Part shown: positions 49,601 through 60,060 of the stretch, one piece after another
Position numbering within the stretch: the first letter of the stretch is position 1
Layout of the letters: every line of letters starts with the position of its first letter
Assembly (NCBI GenBank): GCA_026874595.1
Contig: CM049307.1
Coordinates: forward strand, 30,731,079-30,795,078
Direction: 5' to 3'
DNA length: 64,000 nt
Source of the DNA: Sipunculus nudus
Lineage: Eukaryota > Annelida > Sipuncula > Golfingiida > Sipunculidae
The notes under the pieces: model-generated
The model's input: only the letters and a program-made list of their open reading frames with translations
Told to the model about the DNA's origin: nothing
Database searches by the model: none
Position numbers and translations under genes: made by a program

Positions 49601-52600
49601 AGTTCATGCAAACCCTTTGCTTGAAAATTTGCTCATGTTGCCAATTTTATGTATATAATTATGCACATACACATATGCTAATGAATGCATTGGTTTCCAC
49701 AGTTTCATAAACAGAGAGTTGTCTCGTGCATACTGTTGTTGGCCATATATTCACAAGGCTAAATTTTGCGGTTCCTTCATTTTTATCATTTGGAGAGGGT
49801 TTCATTTTTGCAATTGCAAAAGAACTTATAAAACCTAAGTACAGTAGTATTGTATTGATTTTAAATTAAGAATAAATCCTACAATACCTTACACATTTCT
49901 GGTTCAGTCATTTACTTTGACCAGTGCCATAATCGATATATCTCGTGTGATAATTGCGTGCTTTACAATGACTAATTATTGTATGCATGGGCCAGTTTGG
50001 ATACCATGCATAGATTAGGTTGTGACTATAGGTTGTTTATGCAGATGTATCATCCCATCTTGTTCATCTTAGTTGATGGGGCATCTTATTCCTGAGGGTT
50101 TCATATTCAGGATTATGCACACACATTTGTTGTAGCCTTTGATCTGCATATGCATTTTGAGACAAAAGAAATGTCTACATGTTTGGTTAGTTCTGTTTTC
50201 TTGATCAGAGGGCAGCACAAGCCACAACCAGGAATGGAGAACCCAACATTTTTACCCACCCCAGTTTCATATCAAACAAAAAGAATTTTAGAATTTTACT
50301 AAATGTCCTGTATGTCAATAATTATGTGACCTTTCAAGTTCGCTATTTGCTGACCAGCAGATGTATGATTTACTGATACAGAGTCGATAAGTTCTTCTCG
50401 TAGGTGTCGCAGCATTTCCAGTATGTTTTTACCAGCTGCAATACATCATCCATTGTGCACCTGCTGGGGTCATGAGTTAGTAAATAAATTTTTCCATCCC
50501 TGAACAGTTCTAAGAATGAAAAACCCCAAATATTCAGCTGTTAAATATTTCTCAAACTAGAAATTCACTTCTTGTCACATGTATCCCCCAGGCTGACAGA
50601 AATCGGACCACGCATGAGCTTACAGCTGGTCAAGATAGAGGAGGGTGTGTGTACAGGGCCAGTCTTGTTCCATGAATTTGTCTCAAAGACTCCACAGGAG
50701 GAGGAAGCTCTAAAGAAGCTGCGTGCGGAGAAACAACGACTGAAGCAGCAGCGAAAGCAGCAGCAGGAACAGAACGTTAAAAAGAAGCAGCAGCAGCAGG
50801 AGGAGATGAAGAAAAAGTGTATGGCTGGGATGAAGAAACAAGATGATGATGATGTGGAGGAGCCTGGGGGAGAAGGTAGGTTCGTAATCAGGTCACCGGG
50901 TTTATAATCAGGTCACTGGGTTCATTAACAGGGCACTGGGTTTGAAAGCAGGTCACTGGATTTATTATCAGGTCACCGAGTTTATAATGAGATCACTGGG
51001 TTTAATATCAGGGCACTGGGTTTGTAATCAGGTCACTGAGTTTATAATCAGGTCACTGGGTTTATTATCAGGTCACTGGGTTTATAATCAGGCCACTGGG
51101 TTTATAATCAGGTCACTGGGTTTATAATCAGGCCACTGGGTTTATAATCAGGTCACTGGGTTTAAAATCTGGTCACTGAGTTTGTAACCAGGTCACTAGG
51201 TTTTAAATCAGGCCACTGGGTTTATAATCAGGTCACTGGGTTTATAATCAGGCCACTGGGTTTATAATCAGGTAACTGGGTTTATAATATGGTCATTTGG
51301 TCAGAAACTAGGCAGTGATGATGTTAGGTCTGGGATGCCGATGAGAAGATGGGTTTATAATAATTTAACTGTGTTTATGATCAAGTCACTTGGTTTATGA
51401 TCAAGTTACTGGGTTTATAATCCGGTCATTGGGTCAGAAAATTATGATGAAATGGTCTAGAAAACCTGTAAAAGGTGGGTAATACAGGTAACTAGGGCAG
51501 AAACTAGGTAATGATGAAAATGTGTGGTGGGATCCAGGAAGAAATTATGTTTTTATAATCAGGTCACATGATAATGCTGTCCCATCCTGTCATAACCAGC
51601 TTGATTTTGTTGATATTTTAGAGACAATGTTAGTATATGGCAGAGTGAATTGTATCTAGATATTTATCATGACATCTAAAGGTCTTTCCAAGTGTAAGCC
51701 TTGCCAGAGTCTGAAAGCTCATGACCACAGGCCATGAATGAATAATAAGAAAAATCTTGAATAATAAGGAAAATCTTGATCAACAGAAATGACAAACACA
51801 GCTCTTCATATGAGTTACTAGATAAATTGAACATTTTCCATAGTTTTACAAGTGCCCTAACAAACTCTTAACAGGGGCATATCCAGAAATTCATGAATGG
51901 GGGGGGGGGGGGGGGGGGGCTTACACTGGGCTAGGGGTTGTTGGTATGTGATTTCTTGATAGCATCATTCTTTTGCAACATGATTGTATATAACAAATGT
52001 TCCCTTTCACTCATAGGACAAGGTGATGTCAGTGATGATGATGATGTGGCATATTACAAACAAGAAGTGGGTGAAGCTCCTGACCCAGGTAACTATTAAG
52101 ATATTTTGATTCATATCATCTTAACAATGTAAAAATGCTAATGATTGTGAGACAGATGTTCACTTTGCTGTAGGTATTGGTTTAAGTACATGCTTCAGTC
52201 ATGTACATGTATGTTTGTTCCATGAATATTAAGGTGAATATCAGCGTTATCTCATGCAGAGGCTGTCATTTTTGTTATCTTTATTATTTCTCATGAAATA
52301 GTCCTATCTTTTGAAATCCTTGAGATATTCTGCAAGAATGACAGATAGAAAGATCCAGTTCAGTCATGACCATTTAAATTTTATTCTCATGTTGATTTTA
52401 TAGGACAAGTCAATTCTAGGTCCCTTAATATACTTAATATACATGACCGACATACAACATTGCAGTAACTTTTTTTAATTTTGTTCCCAACGCAGATGGC
52501 AGATGACACAACACTATGCAACCCCTTAACAAATTACAATAAACAAAAAGACCAAGACAACATCATCAATGAATTAAACAAAGTACATAACTGGTTAACT

Positions 52601-55600
52601 ACAAAAAAAACTCTCATTAAATGTAAACAAAACTAAATTCATAATCTTTCACACTCAAAATAAGAACATACAAGACAAAACCCCGGAACTAAAAATAAAT
52701 TATATACCCATAGATAGGGTCTCAGATTTCAACTTTCTAGGTAAAACAGTGAACAACCATATGAAATGGCAAATGCACAAAAACAAAGTTGCAACCAAAA
52801 TATCAAAATTTATTGGAATCCTGAATAAATTAAAACATCTACCTGTTCCTATACTAAAAATTTTATATGATACAATTACTCAATCACACTTAAATTATGG
52901 AATTCTTGTATGGGGCTTTGATATAAATAGATTAGAAGAACTTAGAAAAAAGCCATAAGAATCATCACAAATAGCAAATACAATGCCCACACCAAACCAA
53001 TTTTTAAATCATAAAAAAACCTAAAAACAAATGACATTTTCAGACTAAATATTATAAAATTTTACAATAAATACAGTCATAAAGCCCTTCCACAATTCCT
53101 ACAAACATTTAATTTTGCAACAAGGCCAATGACACACAAAAATGACAAGATGAAAAGAGACCCTTGTTACAAATAAAACCAGAATTAAGATAGCAGACAA
53201 CTGTCTGAGAAACATCACACCAGAAAACATAAATTAGACTGACAAAATATTATTGACAAAATCTTCACACATAGTCTTCAAGGATAGTTTTGCTACACTA
53301 AACAACATTTTATAAATATATATAAAGACAAACACCTTCAGACAGACTTTTACATCTGTAACAAAAATTAGTCTAATCCCCCCCCCCCCAAAAAAAAATA
53401 AAACCCCTTAAAATAGATAACAAACTGTTATTTCAGTAACTCAAATTGATAATCTTCTTAATGTTTTACTAATTTCCTCAATGAATCATATAATCTCAAA
53501 TTTTATAAAATGCATAACACTTAATTTCCATATTATATACAATTTCTCCATGTGTCACGGGTGGCTGTTATGTCAGCGGATTTAAATCCTTAACAACAGT
53601 CTCAAGACATAATAAAAAAAAATGAAATGTTGAATATACTTTTATGGATACTTTACTTTTATGTCAAATCAAATATTTCTCTCTCTCTCTCTCTCTCATA
53701 TTATATCTGGTTTACACAAAATGGCAGACAATATACTTTTATTCTCCCAGTCACTCATCATGTGCTCAATACCTGTATTTGAATAATGTTCTATTCGAAC
53801 TTAGTCTTTTTAACAGGTCCATCTAGTTCATGCTCAAGTCAATATGCTTAGTCTGTGTTTTACCAGCTATTACCTTGACCTTTGAGCTGGTTGTACATGT
53901 TAGACTGATTTTACTCTGTCAGTATTTTAGGTATAATTCTATACATCAGGGTGATATAGATCTTACATAAAATAATTGATTAATAACCGATCATCAGTCG
54001 CGTTTTATCTTTCAATCATTGTATCCCCAGACAAAGTCGGGGATACTATGTTTTCATACCGGTCCCCCCGCCTCCGCCGCAAATATATCTTGTTGGCATG
54101 ATAACTCAAAAAATATTTCACAGATCTTTGCCAAACTTGGTATATGTATAGATATGGGTTGGAGGACAACGCCTAATTAAAATGAGGTCATGACCTTCAC
54201 TAGGAGAGTGTCCTTGACCTTGAATAGGTCCAATTTGGGGAAAATCACACAAATTCTTAAATATCTCAAGAAGTCTTGCATGGATTGATCCCATAATCAA
54301 TCTGGTGGCGCCACCTAGTATTCTTTACTTGTTTTCGTGCCTTTTAATACCCCCAAAATTGCCACTTGACAGTACTGTGAGCATTATAAGTCATAAAACT
54401 AATGGACAGATTTCTTTTATATTATGCATATACATAGATATGGTTTATGGGATGATGTTTATTTAAATTGGGGTCATGACCTTTCCTATGAGAGTGGCCT
54501 TGACCTTGAATATTCCAGTATTTGGTGAAATTCACACAAAATCTTCAATATCTCAGTAAGGGATACATGGAATGATCCAAAAATCAAATTGACCGAAGAT
54601 CTAGGATAGCTTTGTCTTTTGCAGAAGACAGGTGGCACCACCTTGTGTCGTTTTCTTGTTAAAAAGATGTTAACACAATAACTTTGTAAGAATTTGAGGT
54701 ACAGTCACCAAACCCACAGGTTTGATGCATCTCATCAACTGCTAGGTCAAGTTCGAACATGGATGACCTTGATGCATTTTTTTAAGGTCACGGCAGCAAT
54801 TATGCTAAAATGATATAAGGGCAATAACTCAAAAAGAATTTGTGGTACAGTCACCAAACCTACAGTTTAGATGCATCTTATCAAGTGCTAGGCCAAGTTC
54901 GAATATGGATGACTTTGATGTATTATTAGCTCAGCTGACTATAAGTCATCTGAGCTATAGTCGTGGTCCATCGTCCTTCCGTCCGTCCGCTGTCCGTCTG
55001 TCGTGCCGTCCGTCCATAGATGTGGCACGTTTTGAAACCGTAAGACCTAGGAATCCAAAATTCAGCATAATGTTAGATGTTCCCAAGATCTCCTACCAAG
55101 CTGAAAACTGGGTCTTTGCGACTTCGTTCCTTTGAGAAATTAAGGAAAAACCTCAATTTTTTTTATTAAAATTCTATTTTCACACTTCAGGACTGCCTAA
55201 TATCAAAACCTCTTGTCTGTTATTCCTCATATTTACCATAAATATTCCTCTATATAGTTCCCATGTACATGCCTGAAATTAAGTCTGTTAAGTATAAATT
55301 CTTTAAGTTATGGGCCCAAACATAATGGACTTTGTAAAAAATCAGGAAAAATATTTACTCCCTTAACATGAAAAATTTTGAAACTAGAGTCTATTTTCCC
55401 AAGTATATAACTATCTTTAATTAAGATTCAATTGTTTACCCAAAATTAGATCTAAATTTTGTAAATTTTTTAAGTTATTAGCATAAAAATAAAATCAGTA
55501 CCTTAAATTTTGCCTAACTTTGACCATGGCACATTTTTTTCCTGTAAGTTCCATGGATTTAATTTTCACAGCATGTAAACATTAATATTTAATTTGTTTA

Positions 55601-57533
55601 AATCAGAAATTTGAAAATAAAAGCTTGAAAATTAAGCTAGTTATTGATTTTTTTCTTGAGGCTATTGTTGTTGTTTGCTTTGATTACAGATTACAGATGC
55701 AGGGTCCCACTCCAAGTCACTGGAAGTCAGCTATGCCAGGGTTTCTGATTTGTTACAGTCACTGGGGGAGATCCCCTGCAGTGACAGGTGTACAGTTATT
55801 CTCATATCACCACCCCAATCACCCCACCCCCCCCCCCCCCCCCCCCCCCCGCAAACCCAACCCACCAAGTGTTATGCAGTAATTGTTATTGTTTTCACTG
55901 TATCTCCTTAATTGAAATGCTGTTTCCACTCTGATATGCAAAAACTTTCCTTGAAAAAATAATTCAAGGTGTAATCCAGAAGATGCAATGTTGTGTAATG
56001 TAGCATTTTTAAAGAAATCAGTTTTCTTTTAAATGATTTTAACAAATATAATTGAACCCATCAGTATGCTTAAATTATTATAAAATATGAAGCACATTAT
56101 GGATAAATAAAGACACAATTAAAAATTGTGAAATCTAAATCAAGTATTATTTTTAGATATTTAATGTTTTGCAGATTTAAAAGATATATTTTGTGGTAAA
56201 AAAAAATAAACATTTGTATGCATGATGTGATGTTATCTGACAAGATTGAGATTTATGATGATGCAATTGAGAATTATGAATCAACTTTTATATTCGATAT
56301 ATATGTTATATTGAAAATTATAGAAATATAAACTTAAATTTAAAAAAAAATTGATGTGATAAAAAAATGAGGATTTAATACAAACATTTGTTCATTATTT
56401 TCCTGCATCAGCAGAATTTGAGATCAGGCTTTGTTTGCCCTGTTTTAGGTTATTAATTAGTTATATTTCAACTGTATACATTTCATTACAAAAATACATA
56501 TATATTCAATAATATATATTATACAAAAAATAGATTCAATTGAACAAATGTGTAAACTACTGAAATGTCAACAGTTAATCAATAAGCCAACTAATGATCA
56601 TGGTAATAGTACAGATCATTTGTTCACGAACTGCTCACATGCTTTATTTCAACATTAGGAAACACATGGTCAGGTCAAAAAATAAAATTTGCAACAATTT
56701 CTTGCTCATCAATACAAACCAATCATATAAACCAACCATGTCCTTTATTACCTCTTCCTCTTACACTTTATCTCCATTTGATATTATTTTAGATTTTTAC
56801 CTTCAAGGTCAACGTCAGCTGAGCACAGTGACCCATGGGTCCCTTGTTTAAGGTCACAGAGGCGGTAACGCTGAAATGATGTTAACTTTTATATCTCACT
56901 GAGGGATGCATGGATTAGTCCAAAAATCAAATTGACATAAGATCTTTGATAGCATTGTTTTCTGCAGAAGAAGGTGGCAGCACCTTATGTTGTTTCCTTT
57001 CTAAAATGATGTTTAAACGGAATAAATTTGTAAGAATTTGAGGAACAGTTACCAAACCCACAAGTTTGATGCATCTTATCAATTGCTAGGTCAAATTTGA
57101 AAAGAAACCATGGTGGTTTGCCAAGTGTCAGTGTCTGCATCTGAATCCAAGATGGGATCCTATTCTTCGAGGCTGGGGAAGGGGGGATAATTGTCTGGGG
57201 ATACTATGGCACCTGCGGTGCCAAGAAATATCTAGTTTAATATGATTTTGCAATTGATTCCTACCAATACCAAGGCCCTCATGGTAATGTCTTTATGTTT
57301 CAGATATGAACATATCTAGGAGATCAAGGCCTAGGAAAAGAAAAAGTGACCAGACAGGTGCTCCCTCTAGTGGAAAAAAGAAGAAGCTAGACAAAAAGAC
57401 AGAGTTGAAGGACAAACAAAAAGAACTGGAGAAGAAACTGAAGAAGAGGAAGAAGAAGAAGGAGAAGAAGAAACAAAAGATGATATCTAAAGGAATAAGA
57501 GGCAGGGGAAGGGGCAGACCAGGCAGAAAATAA
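43488..57533 (+). CDS. PPAN: PPAN / Peter Pan (SSF1 homologue), Brix-domain ribosome biogenesis factor; exons 2-9
   Basis: PPAN proteins (yeast Ssf1/Ssf2) are nucleolar factors needed for 27S/ITS2 pre-rRNA processing and 60S subunit assembly. Eight exons join with consistent phases: 43488-43664, 44503-44826, 47651-47727, 48419-48526, 48952-49065, 50592-50875, 52017-52088, 57304-57533. They encode 461 residues, close to the human protein of about 470. Recognisable segments are HTFVFKRG and DVRRVMEP at the start of the Brix domain, LMATMFQNMFPSINV, ISGRGN-like QVSGRGNLKSQ, RLTEIGPRMSLQLVKI at its end, then a Lys/Gln coiled coil, an acidic DDDDV, GEAPDPDM and a Lys-rich tail ending GRGRGRPGRK. 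Only the short 5' coding exon is missing. All introns are GT-AG. The gene is single copy here and transcribed opposite to the array genes. Confidence 0.95.
43790..44185. repeat. Degenerate ~36-40-bp tandem repeat in intron 2
   Basis: The motif ATGTAAAATGATGTTGGAAG with TTTCTCTTGGA recurs about ten times with variation. No coding sense. Confidence 0.75.
44503..44826 (+). CDS. PPAN: PPAN exon 3
   Basis: 108 codons, phase 0, the core of the Brix domain: VRKKNVLKD, FTKTETTNNMRL, RGPTLTFKV, HPLLIMNNF, MHLKLMATMFQNMFPSINVNN. The donor is a strong GTGAGT. Confidence 0.95.
45694..47329. mobile_element. Putative non-autonomous DNA transposon with imperfect terminal inverted repeats
   Basis: The left end CCATATATTCTCTTGATTA and the right end, read on the opposite strand as CCGTATATTCTCTTGCTTA, match as inverted repeats over about 26 bases with five mismatches. 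Both are flanked by TA, as for TA-targeting elements. No transposase frame is seen in the 1.6 kb between. Confidence 0.45.
47385..47530. repeat. Local repeats and inverted copies
   Basis: GATCGGAGTTTGTCCTAGTAG-like motifs recur four to five times, some with inverted partners such as CGATCCTACTAGTAG. Could fold into a cruciform. Confidence 0.6.
47651..47727 (+). CDS. PPAN: PPAN exon 4
   Basis: 77 bases encode IQLNEIRRSVLLNYNPETKQ then IDFRH, ending inside a Tyr codon (TA, phase 2). The donor is GTGAGT. Confidence 0.93.
48419..48526 (+). CDS. PPAN: PPAN exon 5
   Basis: Completes the Tyr codon and encodes NIRAVPVGLSKGLKKLLKPK through NDISEYMLR (last codon split). The donor is GTAAGA. Confidence 0.93.
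48952..49065 (+). CDS. PPAN: PPAN exon 6
   Basis: Encodes DGQLSESEAELDG, then QQVSGRGNLKSQKSAI and part of Arg. The donor GTCAGA is weak (C at +3), and a minisatellite follows directly with the frame still open. Confidence 0.92.
49075..49280. repeat. 30-bp minisatellite at the start of PPAN intron 6
   Basis: About six to seven copies of a 30-bp unit (TCATAGTCAGAAGATAGTCA plus ten bases) alternate in their last bases, giving a 60-bp double unit. No stop occurs in the exon 6 frame until 49295-49297. Confidence 0.9.
49281..50591. other. PPAN: PPAN intron 6, remainder
   Basis: AT-rich; no gene or clear repeat seen. Confidence 0.6.
50592..50875 (+). CDS. PPAN: PPAN exon 7
   Basis: Encodes LTEIGPRMSLQLVKIEEG, VLFHEFVSKT, then a long Lys/Gln/Glu coiled-coil region to EEPGGEG. 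It ends in phase 1 with donor GTAGGT. Confidence 0.95.
50880..51440. repeat. ~20-bp minisatellite in PPAN intron 7
   Basis: About 20 or more copies of TTTATAATCAGGTCACTGGG begin five bases after the donor and decay past 51300. The first unit overlaps the splice donor region. Confidence 0.92.
51899..51919. repeat. Poly-G run (21 G)
   Basis: Uninterrupted guanine run in PPAN intron 7, about 100 bases before the exon 8 acceptor. It could fold as a quadruplex. Confidence 0.95.
52017..52088 (+). CDS. PPAN: PPAN exon 8
   Basis: Encodes GQGDVSDDDDVAYYKQEVGE and APDP, the acidic segment plus the conserved GEAP motif. Enters phase 1, leaves in phase 1. Confidence 0.92.
52480..53010 (+). pseudogene. 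Decayed LINE reverse transcriptase remnant
   Basis: Translation shows ADDTTL (the catalytic YADD region) at about 52503, then after a frameshift in an A-run SLNVNKTKFIIFH, then FNFLGK and SHLNYGILVWG (within 52749-52958). This order is typical of CR1/Jockey/L2-type LINEs. Frameshifts and a stop after LEELRKKP show it is dead. It differs from the array LINE. Confidence 0.75.
54021..54650. repeat. Dispersed repeat with GTATCCCC hairpin
   Basis: It starts with a hairpin (GTATCCCC at 54021-54028 and GGGGATAC at 54039-54046, plus a GAC/GTC inner stem). Two related segments follow about 300 bp apart, each with GGTCATGACCTT and TGACCTTGAA. Similar GGGGATACTATG ends occur near 57196 and, as GCGGATACTATG, near 59164. 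Confidence 0.6.
54925..55020. repeat. Dispersed repeat end with AGCTCAG hairpin
   Basis: TAGCTCAGCTGACT and AGTCATCTGAGCTA form a near-perfect 14-bp inverted repeat, followed by GTCCGTC-rich sequence. This resembles hairpin-ended repeats common in bivalve genomes. Confidence 0.6.
55827..55850. repeat. Poly-C run (24 C)
   Basis: Uninterrupted cytosine run in PPAN intron 8. It may be length-unstable. Confidence 0.95.
56795..57235. repeat. Dispersed repeat, related to 54021-54920
   Basis: Shares GATCTTTGATAGC, TTTGATGCATCTTATCAA and related segments with 54600-54910, and ends with GTCTGGGGATACTATGG and a GGCACC/GGTGCC hairpin. Probably the 3' part of the same element family. Confidence 0.6.
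57304..57533 (+). CDS. PPAN: PPAN exon 9 (C-terminal tail)
   Basis: Encodes DMNISRRSRPRKRK through a Lys-rich coiled region to GRGRGRPGRK and TAA. Basic tails of this kind serve nucleolar localisation and RNA contact in the family. Confidence 0.92.
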
Positions 57534-58330
57534 TCCCAAATTCATAAGGATAATATATCATAGTATATGATGAACTCAGAATTGTGTGTTAGGTTTTTAT
57601 TTTAATGGAATTTGTGGTTAGCTTTTATCCATGAAATTAAATACCTAATGATCATTTATCGAGATATATCCACAATGTTCCCCCACAGTTAAGATAAATG
57701 AGCTGATATTTTAGTAGTTGTGCCATTGAGCCTTTACTTTAATGAGAAGTCAAGTAAAACTTGTAAACATTCAATGCATTTCTTATAAAAAAGATTTTTG
57801 ATATTAGGCTTATTTTCAGATCTGTTCACATATTAATTTTTTTTAGAAATTACAAAAGATTTAAGCCAAAAAATAGTGTTTTTAATGTCAAAACCACATA
57901 ATATAATTTTAAACCACAATATTTTCTAAATCCATAGTAATTAATATACAATGGAACTTAAAGATTCAACAGATGTATTGCATTAAGATTTCTTGTGAAA
58001 TGATCTCTTTATTCACATCTGATTAGTATGGTGTATGAAAAAAAATTAATTATAGAATTTTAAGGGTCATAGAGACTAAGACTTGTTAGGAAAAGGGGAG
58101 GTTTTATGAAAAAGGAGACTCAAATGTGTAGCACACAGGTCTGCATATAGGTCTGAATACTGTAACAGACTTCAGTAAAAATATTACATGAAAATGTTAT
58201 TTCCTTTATTTGCAGACTGTGTTTGCCAGTCTTATTGTATTCAGAAAATGTCATTCCAGACAATATCTGTCATTTATACTGCCAGGATTACTGCATTGAC
58301 AAATCTCTTCAAAATAAAGTATGCTAGTGA
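57534..58330 (+). other. PPAN: Probable PPAN 3' UTR
   Basis: AT-rich sequence after the stop. The first clear AATAAA is at 58313-58318; another is near 58645. The true 3' end is not determined. Confidence 0.4.
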
Positions 58331-59159
58331 GGGATTGATCCAGGAGTTAAACAAATATGCATAACTGGTGAGCCCTTGTCATGGTAGACAGGTTTGGACA
58401 AATCAATATGAACATGCCTGGTAGTATATAAAGCTGTTTTGTTTATGCATATTTTCGTTATCTGGTGAGGTATATAATATTTCTAGTGTAAATGGTGAAT
58501 CATGCTCAAATAGATACAGAAGATAAAAATTCCAGTTTTCTCGACCAGCATTCTACATGGTTATCTGCTTTATACAACCTTTGATTCATTTCATTTTGTA
58601 TGGACTACCAGTCCTTTGCTTTCTGTGCTTTAAATTTTCCATTAATAAAAACTTAAATTTCTGATTTAAAATTGAAGATACAATGTGGTCAAAACCTTCA
58701 GAAAATAAAATCATATTTTATATTATCTTGAGAGATTGTTTTTTTTTTTATTTTATTTTGTGAAAGATATAAATGAATTCTGGCCAGAAAAAGTTGTGTC
58801 TCTCCTGTCATTCATGTCATGAGATAAAAATAATTCAGTCCTGGAGTTAACTAGGCAAAATACACCAGCGATAATGGTGAGATCATGAAAAAAATATGTG
58901 TATAATAATATTGTATTTATATGTGTGTGTGTGTTTCAGTGAATGTGTGAAATCAGGAAAATTTAAGTATTTCCTTAAACATTTAGAAAGTATGTGTAAT
59001 TACTTATCCACAGTTACAGGTACCATGCTTGTTCATAAAAATATCTAAAAACATCTGGAAGGATAAAAATAAAATGTTGTGTCAGAGTAAGTGAAAAAAT
59101 TTTTTGGCCTGTTGATGGTTAAAATATATATTGATTTATTGTATATACCAAAAAGAGTT

Positions 59160-60060
59160 TTTGCGGATACTATGTTTTCACACAGGTTCCGCTGTTGCCA
59201 CTACATTCGTTTCTAGAGAATCTGAGGCCCTTTCCAAAATCCAGCATAATTAATCACTCATGTGAACTTTTGCATAACAAAGACTGGTGGGGCCACCTGC
59301 AATCCTTTTTGTGCATTATAATTCTGGGTGTATTTGAGATGACGGCCCATATCTCAGGAGTGGTTCAATTTATTGACATGAAATGGTGCATGTCCATAGA
59401 TCTTGGATCTTTTCAGTTGGTACTTGAGATTGGTGGCGCAACATGCAATGATTTCCATTTAACATCCATCCATGCATTTGCCAGCTGTTCATCTTAGTGA
59501 TTGGTTCAATGTATGGGACTGAAATTGTTTATGTCCATAGATCTTTGATACCTCAGTCTTGTAAGCAAGACTTGTAGCACCATCTCTTACTCAAGACTTG
59601 TGGCAACATTTGCAGTCATTTTTCATGTGGCATCCAATCCTACATTTGCTGTGGATGAAAATTGCTCATATCTGAGGAGTGATCCAATGTATTGGTCCAA
59701 AACATGTCATGCCCATCCATATTGGAGAGTTTTCTTGTAGACCAGACAGGTGGTGCCACTACCTTCCTGTTTTCATAGAATACATTGATGCCATCTCTCA
59801 GGAGTGGTTTGTCTTATTAGCTTGAAATTATGCATGTTCATAGACCTTGGATACTTCCATCTTTTACTTAAGACTGGTGGCACCACCTGCAATAGTTTTC
59901 GCATGGCATCCATCTGTATGTGTGCTTTAAGTGAAAATTGCTGATATCTCAGGAATGGTTCAGTGTATTGGTCTGAAAAATTTGGCATGTCCATCCATCT
60001 TGGAGTTTTCTTGTCGACCAGATATTTATTAAAAATTTTTAATAAAAATTTCATATGTGA
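59160..60060. repeat. Degenerate ~170-200-bp tandem/dispersed repeat
   Basis: Segments such as ATCTCAGGAGTGGTTCA, TGTCCATAGATCTT and ACTGGTGGCACCACCTGC recur at about 59340, 59500, 59660, 59790 and 59950. No intact ORF. Confidence 0.7.

Larger units (their letters stand above)
52089..57303. other. PPAN: PPAN intron 8 (5.2 kb)
   Basis: Holds a LINE remnant, dispersed hairpin-bearing repeats and a poly-C run, described separately. Bases 55140-55680 and 55880-56780 are AT-rich with nothing recognised. Confidence 0.7.

Noticed and set aside
53641-53826. 60-codon ORF next to a CT run
   Set aside because: Low complexity, no support.
55625-55882. Extra PPAN exon after the acceptor near 55687
   Set aside because: Exon 8 to exon 9 joins in phase and restores the family's GEAPxxD motif, and the intervening frame has no similarity.
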